Shown here: positions 33,544 to 43,245 of the stretch, piece after piece
Position numbering within the stretch: the stretch's first letter is position 1
Layout of the letters: each line of letters starts with the position of its first letter
Assembly: GCA_023250195.1 (NCBI GenBank)
Contig: JAHFBF010000004.1
Coordinates: forward strand, 193,675-257,674
Direction of reading: 5' to 3'
Length of the DNA: 64,000 nucleotides
Source of the DNA: Candidatus Melainabacteria bacterium
GTDB taxonomy: Bacteria > Cyanobacteriota > Vampirovibrionia > 2-02-FULL-35-15
The notes under the pieces: generated by a model
What the model was told of the DNA's origin: nothing
Seen by the model: only the letters and a program-made list of their open reading frames with translations
Database searches by the model: none
Made by a program: the position numbers and the translations under genes

Positions 33544-33657
33544 TTACTTCACAAATAAATCAGAAGCTGGAATTAAAAAATTCATTGCCAGTACATAGCT
33601 TGTAATTGAAATTATAATTACAAAAGTTATTAATGGAGATGCATATTTTTGAATCAT
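33544..33657 (-). CDS. Tiny membrane protein, unknown
   Basis: A 37-aa frame with a strong RBS (AGAGGAG) 6 nt before the ATG at 33657. It starts MIQKYASPLITFVIIISITS, a single hydrophobic helix, and ends IPASDLFVK. The good RBS and clean helix make translation likely. No family recognised. Confidence 0.5.
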   Translation of the reverse strand: MIQKYASPLITFVIIISITSYVLAMNFLIPASDLFVK

Positions 33658-33810
33658 GTTTTTAACTCCTCTCTTGTAATATACAAAGCAAACTCCAGAT
33701 AAAATTTTATACCCTTATGTGGATTCTGTAATTTTGTTAAATAGATGACAGATTTTAGTTTAAAGACAGATTAAAATGATAATTGAATAGAGTCATGTCC
33801 TACTATAGCT

Positions 33811-34269
33811 CTACCGAATTTGAAACACACAGTTTTTACAATGACCTTTGGGTGTTTTAATTGTCCCACCATTTAGATCAAAACCATCCTGAATCCAGAC
33901 TTTCATTCCACTTCCACAGAGTGGGCACTTAATGTCATGAATTCCTTCTAAAATTTCTTCACAGATCCTTTCAATTAATTCACCCGGAGGTTCTTTGTAT
34001 AAACCTTCAAATCTTCTATTTTTAACTTCAACTTCTTCTAAAATTCTCGGATCAACTTTTAAAACTATTGAAATTCTCTGCCTGATAGAAGTAGGTAACC
34101 ATGTTTCAATACCTGCTTCTATATCTTCAAGAAGTTTAATAGGGACCTTTGCCTGAAGTGATAATTCTGCAATGTGAATTCTTCTTGCATTTCTTAAAAA
34201 TGAAACTCTTGAAGCTAATGTCTTTGGCAAGTTTTCCTGAGAACCGTGTATGTATTTTGGCAAGTCCAT
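33811..34269 (-). CDS. HTH-like protein with C-terminal zinc ribbon
   Basis: A 152-aa protein. Residues 18-75 look like an XRE-type helix-turn-helix (ASRVSFLRNARRIHIAELSL, then KLLEDIEAGIETWLP). The C-terminus has CPLCG (about 117-121) and HCKNC (about 143-147), a four-cysteine zinc ribbon. It lies head to head with gyrA (110-bp gap). A DNA-binding regulatory role is likely but the target is unknown. Confidence 0.7.
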   Translation of the reverse strand: MDLPKYIHGSQENLPKTLASRVSFLRNARRIHIAELSLQAKVPIKLLEDIEAGIETWLPTSIRQRISIVLKVDPRILEEVEVKNRRFEGLYKEPPGELIERICEEILEGIHDIKCPLCGSGMKVWIQDGFDLNGGTIKTPKGHCKNCVFQIR

Positions 34270-34379
34270 AGTGTAAATTATATATGTTTGAAATAAAGCT
34301 GTATAAAGTAATTACGGTATAAATTTGGAATATAAATCCTTCCTGAAATTTGCCCAAAAATACGCTAAAATAGTCCTTT

Positions 34380-36884
34380 ATGGCAAAATCAAAAGACCCG
34401 CTACCAAATCCGGGAAAACTTATTGAAGTAGATATTAAAGATGAAATGAGACGTAGTTTTATAGACTACGCTATGAGCGTTATTGTAAGTCGTGCTTTGC
34501 CTAATGTTCGAGATGGTTTAAAGCCAGTTCACAGACGTATTCTATTTGCAATGAGTGAGCTTGGACTTACCCCGGAGAAGGCATATAAGAAATGTGCTCG
34601 TATAGTTGGGGAAGTTTTAGGTAAATATCATCCACACGGTGATACAGCTGTTTATGAAGCTTTGGTTAGGTTAGCTCAGCCATTCAGCACCCGTTACAGA
34701 TTAATTGATGGACATGGAAATTTTGGATCTCTTGATGATGGACCGGCAGCCATGCGTTATACAGAAGCTAAGCTTACCGGTGTGTCTATGGAAATCCTTG
34801 CTGATATTGATTCTGAGACAGTTGATTTCGTGGATAATTTTGATGGTACCTTAAAAGAGCCGGTTATTCTTCCTTCAAAGGTTCCAACACTTTTGCTAAA
34901 TGGTTCAAGCGGAATTGCAGTGGGAATGGCTACAAATATTCCTCCACACAATTTAGGAGAGGTTGTAGATGGGGCAATTGCATTAATTGAAAATCCGGAA
35001 ATTAATACTGAAGGTTTAATGCAGCATGTTAAGGGGCCTGACTTCCCTTCAGGTGGACAGATTATGGGAGTTACAGGAATTAAAGAAGCTTTTGAAACCG
35101 GTCGGGGCTCGGTAGTAGTAAGAGGACATGTCTCAATAGAGGAAGTACCCAGCAGTTCAGGGCGTGGAATGGTGAATGCTATTGTAGTTACTGAGTTACC
35201 ATATCTTGTTGGACCGGAAATGGTAATTAATAAAATTGCTGATCTTGTAAAGAATGACAAAATCACTGGAATTGCAGATTTAAATGATGAGTCAGGCAGA
35301 GATGGTTTACGTGTAGTAGTAAAACTAAAAAGAGATGCCAAGCCTGATGTAGTTTTAAATAATTTATACAAACATACTCAGATTCAAGAAACATTTTCTA
35401 TTAACACACTTGCTCTTATAGGCAAAACTCCAAAAACTCTGAGTCTGAAGAATATACTTCAGGAGTTTGTAGAACACCGTGTAGAAATTATTACAAGACG
35501 CTGCAAATTCGAATTAGGAAAAGCAGAAGCAAGAGTTCATATTTTAGAAGGACTATTAATAGCACTTGAAAGTATTGATGCAATCATAAAAGTAATAAGA
35601 GGGGCTGAAGATACAGATACTGCAAAACAATCTTTAATAAAGAAATTTACTTTAAGTGATCTTCAGGCAAGTGCAATCCTGGAAATGCAGCTTCGCAGAT
35701 TAACCGGACTTGAAAGAGAAAAAATTGACAAAGAAAATAAAGAATTAAATAAGAGAATAAAAGAATTAAAGAAAATTCTTTCTCAAAGACAGTTAATTCT
35801 GGACATAATTAAAGAAGAGTTAACTGAAATTAAGAGAAAATATGCTGATCCAAGAAGAACAAGAATATCTGCTGCTGCAGAAGAACTTAGTGACGAAGAT
35901 TTAATTCCAAATGAAAGAGTGGTAGTTTTCCTCACTGAAAAAGGCTATATAAAGAGAATCCCGCTTATAAAGTTTGAAAGACAAAACAGAGCAACGCGTG
36001 GAAAAGGTGGAATAAAAACAAGAGATGAAGATGCAGTAGAACACTTTAAAATTGCAAATATGCATGATACTCTTCTTTTCTTTACACAGGGTGGATCAGT
36101 GTTCAGCTCAAAAGTTTATGATGTTGTGGAAGGAAGTGCTCAGCATAAGGGGCAGGCAATCTTTAATTTAATTTCAGTAAGTCAGGAAGATAAAATTACT
36201 GCTATTTATGCTACAAGCGAATTTAAAGAAGATAATTACTTCGCAATGCTTACCAAACAGGGAGTGGTAAAGAAAATTTCAATGGATAATTTTGAAAGTG
36301 TTAGGAAATCCGGCATTGTAGCTATGAACCTTGATGACGGGGATCAACTGGGATGGGTAAGAATAAGCTATGGTAAAGATCATATTATTATTGGTACTTA
36401 TGATGGTATGGTATTAAGGTTTGACGAAGAAGATTTAAGACCTTTAGGAAGAACTGCAAGAGGTGTAAGAGCTGTAAATCTGCGTGAAGGTGATTATGTC
36501 GTAGGGTTTGATACGTTTCCGGCTGATTCAAAAGAGCAGATTTTGCTGGTTACTACTGATGGGTTTGGCAAGAGAGTTGAACTTGAAGAATTTAGAGTGC
36601 AGAACAGATCCGGAGTTGGATTAATCGGGACAAAATTTAAATCAGAAAAAAGTCATCTTGCCTCGCTGGATGTAGTTAAAGAAACGGATGAAGTAATTAT
36701 TGCTTCGGCTCATGGTGTGGTACTGCGTTCAAAAGTAAATGACATTAGCTGTCAAGGTAGAATGGCTACTGGGGTTAGACTGCAAAGACTGGATGATGAA
36801 GATTATGTGGCATCTGTTACAAAACATACAGAAGAAGAAATTCAGGTAGAAGCCTCTGCTTCAGAAACAGCTGAGTTAAAATAA
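34380..36884 (+). CDS. gyrA: DNA gyrase subunit A
   Basis: An 834-aa type IIA topoisomerase subunit. The catalytic tyrosine is Y127 in AAMRYTEA; the quinolone-determining region reads [17 protein letters not shown] with T89 and E93 at the positions of E. coli S83 and D87. The C-terminal beta-pinwheel starts near 510. The GyrA box is the variant [12 protein letters not shown] rather than QRRGGKG; from memory this form occurs in cyanobacterial and plastid GyrA. The deoC start overlaps its stop by one base. Confidence 0.95.
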   Translation: MAKSKDPLPNPGKLIEVDIKDEMRRSFIDYAMSVIVSRALPNVRDGLKPVHRRILFAMSELGLTPEKAYKKCARIVGEVLGKYHPHGDTAVYEALVRLAQPFSTRYRLIDGHGNFGSLDDGPAAMRYTEAKLTGVSMEILADIDSETVDFVDNFDGTLKEPVILPSKVPTLLLNGSSGIAVGMATNIPPHNLGEVVDGAIALIENPEINTEGLMQHVKGPDFPSGGQIMGVTGIKEAFETGRGSVVVRGHVSIEEVPSSSGRGMVNAIVVTELPYLVGPEMVINKIADLVKNDKITGIADLNDESGRDGLRVVVKLKRDAKPDVVLNNLYKHTQIQETFSINTLALIGKTPKTLSLKNILQEFVEHRVEIITRRCKFELGKAEARVHILEGLLIALESIDAIIKVIRGAEDTDTAKQSLIKKFTLSDLQASAILEMQLRRLTGLEREKIDKENKELNKRIKELKKILSQRQLILDIIKEELTEIKRKYADPRRTRISAAAEELSDEDLIPNERVVVFLTEKGYIKRIPLIKFERQNRATRGKGGIKTRDEDAVEHFKIANMHDTLLFFTQGGSVFSSKVYDVVEGSAQHKGQAIFNLISVSQEDKITAIYATSEFKEDNYFAMLTKQGVVKKISMDNFESVRKSGIVAMNLDDGDQLGWVRISYGKDHIIIGTYDGMVLRFDEEDLRPLGRTARGVRAVNLREGDYVVGFDTFPADSKEQILLVTTDGFGKRVELEEFRVQNRSGVGLIGTKFKSEKSHLASLDVVKETDEVIIASAHGVVLRSKVNDISCQGRMATGVRLQRLDDEDYVASVTKHTEEEIQVEASASETAELK

Positions 36885-37582
36885 TGGTTGATTTACAAAA
36901 TTTAGCTAAAACATTTGAACAGAGTATTCTGCGTCCTGAAGCATTGTCTGCTGAAAATATAAAGAACATTGTTTCTGAATCATTGAAGTTGGGGTTTAGA
37001 GCAGTTGTGGTTCATCCTTGTAATGCAGAATTAGTTAAAGGTTTACTTGTTAACAGCCAGATTTTAACAGTTTCTGTCTGTGATTTTCCACATGGAAGAG
37101 GTCTTACCAAAAGTCGTGTAAAAGATGTAAAAGAAATTTTAAAGCTTGGGGTAGATGAAATTGATGTTGTTGCAAATTGTCAATATCTTCATGAAGGAGA
37201 TATCCGAAACTTTAAAAAAGATTTAAAAGCAATTGCAAAAGCAATGGAAGGAAAAGTTTTAAAAATTATTTTAGAGGTTGATTTACTTACTGAAAGACTA
37301 ATCAGGACAGCAACTCAGGTTATTTCTAAACTTGCAAATGAAGAAAATGCAAAACTGGTTATAAAAACAAAAACAGGCTTTGCGGAAAATAAGATTTCAA
37401 ACTTAAGCTCTGTTCAACTTATCAGAAGAACACTTGAAGAATTAAACCAGTACGGAGAAGACAAAATTAGAATCAAAGCTTCAGGTGGTATAAGAACAAA
37501 AGAAGAGGCTGTTCAATTACTTCAGGCAGGGGCGCATATGCTGGGAGTTAGTAAAGGCGCTGAGTTATTAACTTCTTCTTAA
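36884..37582 (+). CDS. deoC: Deoxyribose-phosphate aldolase
   Basis: A 232-aa class I aldolase cleaving 2-deoxyribose 5-phosphate to glyceraldehyde 3-phosphate and acetaldehyde. Active-site residues: D94 in EIDVV, Schiff-base K161 in IKTKTGF, and K198 in IKASGGIR. Stop/start overlap TAATG with gyrA implies coupling. No other nucleoside catabolism genes are near. Confidence 0.95.
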   Translation: MVDLQNLAKTFEQSILRPEALSAENIKNIVSESLKLGFRAVVVHPCNAELVKGLLVNSQILTVSVCDFPHGRGLTKSRVKDVKEILKLGVDEIDVVANCQYLHEGDIRNFKKDLKAIAKAMEGKVLKIILEVDLLTERLIRTATQVISKLANEENAKLVIKTKTGFAENKISNLSSVQLIRRTLEELNQYGEDKIRIKASGGIRTKEEAVQLLQAGAHMLGVSKGAELLTSS

Positions 37583-37587
37583 AACTG

Positions 37588-38367
37588 TTAATCAATTCTT
37601 GTAACAAGTTCTTCCACATCTCTTCTTAAAAACAGAAAGCCCTCATATCCATTTTTTGTTTTATAAGTCTCATTTACTTTTAATGTGCCGGTTTTAACCA
37701 TTTCATATATTGTTTCTTTTGTTACGCTTAAATATTCGGCTGCTTCAAATGACTTTAACTTATCCTGCTGAGTGCTTTCTATAAGCTCAAGAATCTGACT
37801 TTTCTTTTGTTTTATTTGTTCAAAGAATATAAGAAGAATCTTTGCTGTTGCCATTGCATCGTCAAGAGCTCTATGTCTTTTTTCTACAGGAATATTAAAG
37901 TGTTTAATTAGATCATTTAATTTTCTGCTTGGAAGCTCCGGGTATAGAATTCTGGCAGCTTTTACGGTACAGAAGAATTTAAGTTTGTTTAAATTATCAA
38001 GCGGTAAGTTACATATCCGGATATATTTATAGATAAAATCATAGTCAAACATTACATTGTGTGCACAGAAATAATACCCACCAGTAACAAAAGTAAGCCA
38101 GTCTTTTAATACGGATTCAACTCTTGGAGCATCCTTTACATCTTCATTCCTGATTCCTGTCATTTGAGTAATGTATAAAGGAATTGGCAAAAGTGGTTTT
38201 ACGTAAGAACAGAACTCTTCTTTAATCTGACCGTTTTGGACCTTAACAGTTGCAATTTCAATAATTTCTGAATCTTCCGGCTTTTGGCCTGTAGTTTCTA
38301 TATCGGTTACGCAAAAAGTCTTTGTAATATTTTCTTCCAGATTCAATAAAAAGTTTTTTGTAAGCAT
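37588..38367 (-). CDS. DnaQ-like 3'-5' exonuclease fused to a HTH (excisionase-type) domain
   Basis: A 259-aa protein. Residues 15-190 are a DEDDh exonuclease: Exo I CVTDIETTG (D22, E24), Exo II HNVMFDYDFI, Exo III HRALDDAMAT. Residues about 203-255 look like a MerR/excisionase-type winged helix (SFEAAEYLSVTKETIYEMVK, GFLFLRRDVEEL). Standalone epsilon/PolC-like exonucleases do not usually carry a DNA-binding module of this type. It ends 5 bp from the convergent deoC stop. Function likely in DNA repair; the partner is unknown. Confidence 0.82.
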   Translation of the reverse strand: MLTKNFLLNLEENITKTFCVTDIETTGQKPEDSEIIEIATVKVQNGQIKEEFCSYVKPLLPIPLYITQMTGIRNEDVKDAPRVESVLKDWLTFVTGGYYFCAHNVMFDYDFIYKYIRICNLPLDNLNKLKFFCTVKAARILYPELPSRKLNDLIKHFNIPVEKRHRALDDAMATAKILLIFFEQIKQKKSQILELIESTQQDKLKSFEAAEYLSVTKETIYEMVKTGTLKVNETYKTKNGYEGFLFLRRDVEELVTRID

Positions 38368-38386
38368 TTAATTATTTTATCGCAAA

Positions 38387-38425
38387 TCGTCATTGCTTCG
38401 TCGTTTTACTCCTCACAATGACGTG
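38387..38425. repeat. Short interspersed repeat, family A, overlapping the rarA 3' end
   Basis: cgtcattgcttcgtcg faces ctcctcacaatgacgtg. The right arm, read on the minus strand, encodes the last RarA residues RHCEE and its TAA stop. Confidence 0.75.
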
Positions 38426-39704
38426 TAATTCTATCTCTCTCATTGGGCTCGAAATACTTTTTACCAATTAACTCATCGGGTAAATAATTCTGCTTGACTC
38501 TGGCATCTTTAAATGAATGCCGCCCACTCACTTCGTCAGATGAGCGAGCCTCGCCTGCTTTGCAGGCGGGGGGATATTTGTAACCTTCTCCACCAACATT
38601 CCTTAAATGAACTGGTACAGGGTAAGGACTTAATTCTTGAGTATCTTTCAAAGCTTTGTCAATTGAAACTATTAGAGTGTTTGATTTTGGAGCACATGCT
38701 AAACAGATTACAGCTTGAGCCAGCGGAATCCTTGCTTCAGGCATCCCAAGAAATTGTGCGCAGTAATAAGCATTTATAGCAATAGTAAGTATATTACTGT
38801 CAGCTAAACCAATATCTTCTGAAGCTGTTACTAAAATCCTTCTTGCTATAAGAACGGGATCTGCACCTCCTGAAAGTAATCTGGCAAGCCAATAAATAGC
38901 AGCATCTGGATCAGAGCCCCTGATTGATTTTTGAAGTGCACTAATGAAATTGTAGTGATTTTCAAGGTCAGCCCCAATTTGCAACTGTGAATTACTTAAA
39001 ATCTTTTGAATAATTTCTTCATCAATCAAATGATTTTTTGAAATGTTTGCAGCTTCTTCTAAATTAAAAAGCAGTCTTCTTGCATCACCGGATGCACTCT
39101 GAATTAAAAGCTTAACTGCTCCATCTGTAATTTTTTGCTTTGGGAATCCACTTGGATGTGTAAGTGCTCTATTAATTAATTTGTGAAGGTCATTCTCTTT
39201 AAGTGGTTTTAGCTCTAATACTTTTACTCTTGAATGTAATGCTCTGGTCAGCGAGATATGGGTGTTTTCAGTAGTTGTTCCAATGAGTGTTAAATGTCCC
39301 GATTCAAGTGGTTCAAGTAAAACATCCTGCTGATTTTTTGCCAGTCTGTGTATTTCATCTAAAAATAAAATTACTCTACCCAGCAGCATTTTTGATCTGT
39401 TTATTACTTCACGTAGTTCAGATACTGATGTACTTGCTCCTGAAAGATAAATAAACTCTTTGTTTGAAATGGCCTGGGCTAAAAATGCTATTGATGTTTT
39501 ACCGCATCCTGGTGGACCCCATAAGATAACTGAATATGGAGCATGATTTCGTAAATAATTAGTTAGTATTCCATTTTCTCCTAAGAGATGGCTTTGACCA
39601 ATTATCTCTGAGATTGCTTTTGGTCTGATTCTGTATGCAAGTGGTTCATTTCCTTTAAATAAGGAGATTTGTAAGTCTTGTGCATTTTTTACATTTTTTG
39701 TCAT
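38406..39704 (-). CDS. rarA: Replication-associated recombination protein A (MgsA/RarA AAA+ ATPase)
   Basis: A 432-aa AAA+ clamp-loader-like protein acting at stalled forks. Walker A GPPGCGKTS, Walker B ILFLDEIHRL, sensor IGTTTENTHIS, and the C-terminal tetramerisation region GSDPDAAIYWLARLLSGG. Near the C-terminus the conserved GYKYPH...YLPDEL region is interrupted by about 23 foreign residues (about 380-402, ACKAGEARSSDEVSGRHSFK), and the end (RITRHCEE) is encoded by a family A repeat. The start lies only 13 bp from the divergent lpxB start. Confidence 0.93.
   Translation of the reverse strand: MTKNVKNAQDLQISLFKGNEPLAYRIRPKAISEIIGQSHLLGENGILTNYLRNHAPYSVILWGPPGCGKTSIAFLAQAISNKEFIYLSGASTSVSELREVINRSKMLLGRVILFLDEIHRLAKNQQDVLLEPLESGHLTLIGTTTENTHISLTRALHSRVKVLELKPLKENDLHKLINRALTHPSGFPKQKITDGAVKLLIQSASGDARRLLFNLEEAANISKNHLIDEEIIQKILSNSQLQIGADLENHYNFISALQKSIRGSDPDAAIYWLARLLSGGADPVLIARRILVTASEDIGLADSNILTIAINAYYCAQFLGMPEARIPLAQAVICLACAPKSNTLIVSIDKALKDTQELSPYPVPVHLRNVGGEGYKYPPACKAGEARSSDEVSGRHSFKDARVKQNYLPDELIGKKYFEPNERDRITRHCEE
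38499..38567. repeat. Palindromic repeat inserted in frame in rarA
   Basis: Contains cgcctgc/gcaggcg as a hairpin, and cgagcctcgcctgc and gccgcccactcacttcgtca pieces typical of interspersed elements. It keeps the rarA frame and adds about 23 residues before QNYLPDELIG. Confidence 0.65.
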
Positions 39705-39717
39705 AGAATTAAAACGA

Positions 39718-40860
39718 ATGCGAAAGATATTTATTGTTACTGGTGAAGCATCTGGAGATATGCATGCTGCAAGTCTTCTAAGTGAGCTTTATAAGATAAT
39801 ACCAAAAGACCAGTTAATAGTTAAAGCAATTGGCGGTAGTTATCTTCAGAGTGCAGGTGCAGACATATTTTTTAACTCAAAATACTTAGGTTCAATGGGA
39901 TTAACTGAAGTCATTAGCAAACTTTCTTTGTATTTAAATCTTGAAAGAGAACTCTTATTTCAACTAAGCACTTTTAGACCGGATGTTTTAGTCTTAGTAG
40001 ATTTCCCGGGATTTAATTTAAGAGTTGCAAAGAAAGTAAAAGAACTTTTACCTGAAACAAAAATTGTTTATTATATGCCCCCTCAGGTCTGGGCTTGGAA
40101 TCAAAGTCGTACAAAAATACTTGCAAAATATTGTGATCTTGTTTTATGTGGGCTGCCTTTTGAAGAAGAGTTTCATAGGAAACGTGGTGTAAATGCTATT
40201 TATGCAGGTAGTCCGATTTTACATGAGCTGGAAAAATTTGACAGGGAAAAAATCAGAAATGAGTTTGGAATAAAAAATGGAGAAATGTTAATCGGATTAT
40301 TTCCTGGCAGCAGAAAATCTGAAATTCACTTTATGTTGCCAGTTTTGCTGGAAGCTTCTAAGCTGCTCGAAAAAACTTTTCCTAACATTAAGTTTCTAAT
40401 TGCAAAAGCACAAACAGTTGACTTTGGAGCTGGAAATATAAAAATACTTCCGGCTGGAAATAATCATAAATTATTATGTGCCAGCGATATTTTATGGTTG
40501 ACTTCTGGCACTGTAACCCTTGAAGCAGCACTTTATGAAACTCCTATGATTTTAGGATATAGAGGAAATTATATAAATTACCTTTTATATTTGTTGCTAA
40601 AAAGAATAAATATGATTGGTCTACCAAATATTATTTATGGAGAAAAGATAGTTCCAGAATTGCTTCAAAATGATGCTACCCCTGAAAATTATTTTCAGAC
40701 CACAAAAGTCTGGCTGCAAAATCCCCCAAGTTTGGAGAAAGTTAAAGATTTGCTTAAAAAAGTAAAAGAAAAAATTACGGATAAAAATGCGAGCCAGGAA
40801 GCGGCTTTGAAGATAAAGAATGAATTTTTGAGTGATTATAAAGTACTTGCTTTTAAGTGA
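39718..40860 (+). CDS. lpxB: Lipid-A-disaccharide synthase
   Basis: A 380-aa GT19 glycosyltransferase joining UDP-2,3-diacylglucosamine with lipid X. Motifs: FIVTGEASGDMHAASLL, SLYLNLERELLFQL, LVDFPGFNLRVAKK, YYMPPQVWAWNQSR, LFPGSRKSEI, and TSGTVTLEAALYETPMI. It shows the organism makes lipid A. The stop overlaps the convergent uracil-DNA glycosylase stop by 8 bp. Confidence 0.96.
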   Translation: MRKIFIVTGEASGDMHAASLLSELYKIIPKDQLIVKAIGGSYLQSAGADIFFNSKYLGSMGLTEVISKLSLYLNLERELLFQLSTFRPDVLVLVDFPGFNLRVAKKVKELLPETKIVYYMPPQVWAWNQSRTKILAKYCDLVLCGLPFEEEFHRKRGVNAIYAGSPILHELEKFDREKIRNEFGIKNGEMLIGLFPGSRKSEIHFMLPVLLEASKLLEKTFPNIKFLIAKAQTVDFGAGNIKILPAGNNHKLLCASDILWLTSGTVTLEAALYETPMILGYRGNYINYLLYLLLKRINMIGLPNIIYGEKIVPELLQNDATPENYFQTTKVWLQNPPSLEKVKDLLKKVKEKITDKNASQEAALKIKNEFLSDYKVLAFK

Positions 40861-41572
40861 GTAGAAGAGAATCAAAAGCTCTTCTGATTTCCTGGACATC
40901 TTTCCACATCATTGCTTTAGGGGAATCGGGGGCTTTATTCCATTCATGTCTTAGTAAATATGACGGATGAAGTATAGGCATGATTTTTCTGCCAGCTAAT
41001 AAAGGATCTTTTGACTCGATCCATTGACCTCTTATTTTTGTGATTTTTGCATCTTTCATTTTTAAAATACCTTTTACTGCTACAGCACCAGCAAGAATAA
41101 CAATTTTTGGATCAATGTATTTTATCTGAGCCTGTAAGTATTCTGAACATGCTTTGGCTTCAGCTTCTTCTGGAGCACGATTGTCTGGCGGACGGCATTT
41201 GACAATATTACAGATATATAAATGTTCTTTTCTGTTTAAATTTACACTTGCGAAAATTTTATCCAGAAATTGTCCTGCTCGGCCTACAAAAGGTAATCCC
41301 TGTAAATCTTCATTTTCACCTGGACCTTCACCGATAATCATAATTTTTGAATTTTCTGGGCCGTCGCTGAAAACGACATTTGTTCTGCCTTTGCATAGGA
41401 TGCACTTTGTACACTTCATTGCAGCAGATTTTGCTTCTTCAAGTGAGTTGTATTTTATTTGGGGAGATGGGGGATTAGAGATCGGAGATGAGATTTTTTG
41501 TTCTTCTGATTTCTGATCTCTGACCTCTGCTCTCTGTTCTTTAAGACTGAATAAATTGAGTTGACTGTCCAT
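40853..41572 (-). CDS. Uracil-DNA glycosylase, family 4 (Fe-S type)
   Basis: A 239-aa DNA repair enzyme. Motif GEGPGENEDLQGLPFVGRAG, the second motif LHPSYLLR, and four cysteines for a 4Fe-4S cluster in CTKCILC and CNIVKCRPPDNRAPEEAEAKAC match family 4 UDG. The N-terminal 45 residues are unusual: residues 11-39 are a polar stretch (EQRAEVRDQKSEEQKISSPI) encoded by a simple-sequence-like repeat also found in thiE. Confidence 0.92.
   Translation of the reverse strand: MDSQLNLFSLKEQRAEVRDQKSEEQKISSPISNPPSPQIKYNSLEEAKSAAMKCTKCILCKGRTNVVFSDGPENSKIMIIGEGPGENEDLQGLPFVGRAGQFLDKIFASVNLNRKEHLYICNIVKCRPPDNRAPEEAEAKACSEYLQAQIKYIDPKIVILAGAVAVKGILKMKDAKITKIRGQWIESKDPLLAGRKIMPILHPSYLLRHEWNKAPDSPKAMMWKDVQEIRRAFDSLLLT
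41456..41542. repeat. Simple-sequence repeat inside the uracil-DNA glycosylase gene
   Basis: Coding strand carries degenerate AGAGATCAG/CAGAGAGCAGAGG units and ends in a proline/serine-rich segment. The unit cagagagcagaggtcagaga is nearly repeated at 47400-47422 in the thiE gene, in the same reading frame (QRAEVRDQ / QRAEIRDQ). Confidence 0.55.
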
Positions 41573-41624
41573 GACGAATATTTTAACGCATATAAGGGAT
41601 TAAATATAAATTCTTTAATATTGA

Positions 41625-41734
41625 GCGAAGAATGTCCGGAGCGACATTCTTCACGTGTGAGATGAGATATCTAATAGCCGAGGAGTCTGCCCTCACGCTT
41701 TGCTCAGGGTAAACTCCGCAGCGACGAGGCGTTT
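41625..41734. repeat. Interspersed mosaic element, family B
   Basis: Starts with hairpin gaagaatgtc/gacattcttc, then cgaggagtctgccctcacgc, tttgctcagggtaaactccg and cgacgaggcgttt. Parts match 24860-24912 in reverse orientation, and the ctttgctcagggtaaactcc piece recurs at 57131-57150. It fills the gap between the glycosylase and argJ. Confidence 0.65.
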
Positions 41735-42908
41735 AAGAGAAATAAGCAGAGTTAAATTTCACATATTCATAGCTTAAATCACATCCAAATGCAGAAGCTG
41801 ATTTGTCTCCAAGATTTAAATTAACAGTAACTTTTACTTCTTTGCTTTTTTTAATTTGCCTGTTTAGTTTTACTTTATTAAATTCAACAGGAGAACCTTT
41901 TTTATAAACCTGAGTATTATTTAAAAACAGATCAACTTTTGCTGGATCAATTTTTACACCAGCCCAGCCAATTCTACTGACAGCCCTCCCCCAGTTTGGG
42001 TCAGAGCCAAATATCGCACATTTAAAAAGTGTGGAATTTGAAATCGATCTTGCGATTTCTTTCGCATCGTTTTTGGTTCTTGCACCCCCAACCAGGACAT
42101 TGATTAGTTTTTTTGCTCCTTCACCATCAATTACAATCTCTTTTGCAAGTTTTATACATGACTGGTTTAAAATATTTTGGAAGTTTCTGTAAGCAGGATC
42201 ATCTTTGCTTTTAATTTCTTTTTTATTCTGCCTGTTTGAAATTAAAATTACCATATCATTTGTACTCATATCACCGTCGACAGAAATATTGTTAAAACTC
42301 TCATTAATAGAGATGTTTAGAGCATGCTGCAGCAGATCCTGGGAAACATTTAAATCAGTCATAAAGAAACAAAGCATGGTTGCCATATTTGGATAAATCA
42401 TTCCTGCCCCTTTTGTAAAACCAGCCAGGTTGAAATCTTTTGTCTTTCTTGTAACGATTTTTACAAATCTGTCAGTTGTCAAAATTGCTTTTGCAGCAGC
42501 TTTTAAATTGTTAGCATTTAAATTCACAACAGCTTTTTCCAGTCCTTTTCTCATCTTTGCCATATCAAGATGAATACCAATGCCACCTGTACTGGCTATT
42601 AAAACTTCATCAGGCTTGATTTTTAAAAGATTTGCAGTGCTCTCTTGTGTTTCCTTTACGGCATTAATCCCTTTTTTTCCAGTGCAGGCATTTGCATTGC
42701 CGGAGTTAATAACAATAGCTTTGATTTTTTTTCTTTTCTTTAAAAGTCCTTTGTTTGTATCTATGCAGGCTGCATGAATTTGATTTGTAGTAAAAACACC
42801 ACTATAAGTACAAGGAATATCTGAATAAATAATTGCTAAATCTGGCTTCTTTGTCTTTTTAAAACCACAGGTGGCTGATGCAAACTTAAATTCTTGTTTT
42901 GTAGCCAT
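41733..42908 (-). CDS. argJ: Bifunctional ornithine acetyltransferase/N-acetylglutamate synthase
   Basis: A 391-aa enzyme of the cyclic arginine pathway. The autocleavage site is KGAGMIYPNMATM with nucleophile T177; also VINSGNANACTG and GSDPNWGRAVSRIGWAGV. Normal length, so both alpha and beta subunits are encoded. Divergent from the 42949 gene by 40 bp. Confidence 0.96.
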   Translation of the reverse strand: MATKQEFKFASATCGFKKTKKPDLAIIYSDIPCTYSGVFTTNQIHAACIDTNKGLLKKRKKIKAIVINSGNANACTGKKGINAVKETQESTANLLKIKPDEVLIASTGGIGIHLDMAKMRKGLEKAVVNLNANNLKAAAKAILTTDRFVKIVTRKTKDFNLAGFTKGAGMIYPNMATMLCFFMTDLNVSQDLLQHALNISINESFNNISVDGDMSTNDMVILISNRQNKKEIKSKDDPAYRNFQNILNQSCIKLAKEIVIDGEGAKKLINVLVGGARTKNDAKEIARSISNSTLFKCAIFGSDPNWGRAVSRIGWAGVKIDPAKVDLFLNNTQVYKKGSPVEFNKVKLNRQIKKSKEVKVTVNLNLGDKSASAFGCDLSYEYVKFNSAYFS

Positions 42909-42948
42909 AATGTTCTAAAGGATTATGCTAGCATTGTACGAAGGAACT

Positions 42949-43212
42949 ATGGAAAAACAAAAGTTAATTTTAATAAGAGATTTTCTTTTAAAAACATTTG
43001 TTGTTGGCTTTATATTTGCAATATTACTTTTTGTAATGACAGCTACTTTCTGGGATAAATGGAGTAATTTTGTTTATGCAAAATTTTTTGTACCAAAAGA
43101 GGAGTTAGGCCACCTTGTAGTAGACTCATTTTTACATTTAAGGCTTTATTTGATTTTTGTTATTTTAGTCCCGGGAATAGCAATGCATTGGTTAGTTAAA
43201 TCGAAAAAGTAA
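42949..43212 (+). CDS. Small two-helix membrane protein, unknown
   Basis: An 87-aa protein starting MEKQKLILIRD, with helices at about 13-35 (FVVGFIFAILLFVMTATF) and 63-80 (YLIFVILVPGIAMHWLV). The start at 42949 is favoured by AAGGA 4 nt upstream over an ATG at 42925. It precedes the PilO-like gene by 33 bp and may be in its operon. No family recognised. Confidence 0.65.
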   Translation: MEKQKLILIRDFLLKTFVVGFIFAILLFVMTATFWDKWSNFVYAKFFVPKEELGHLVVDSFLHLRLYLIFVILVPGIAMHWLVKSKK

Positions 43213-43245
43213 CTAAATTAGTAAATAAACGTCTATCATTTCACT

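Noticed and set aside
34757-35371. Minus-strand reading frame of 204 codons opposite gyrA
   Set aside because: Complement of conserved gyrA coding sequence; no independent signal.
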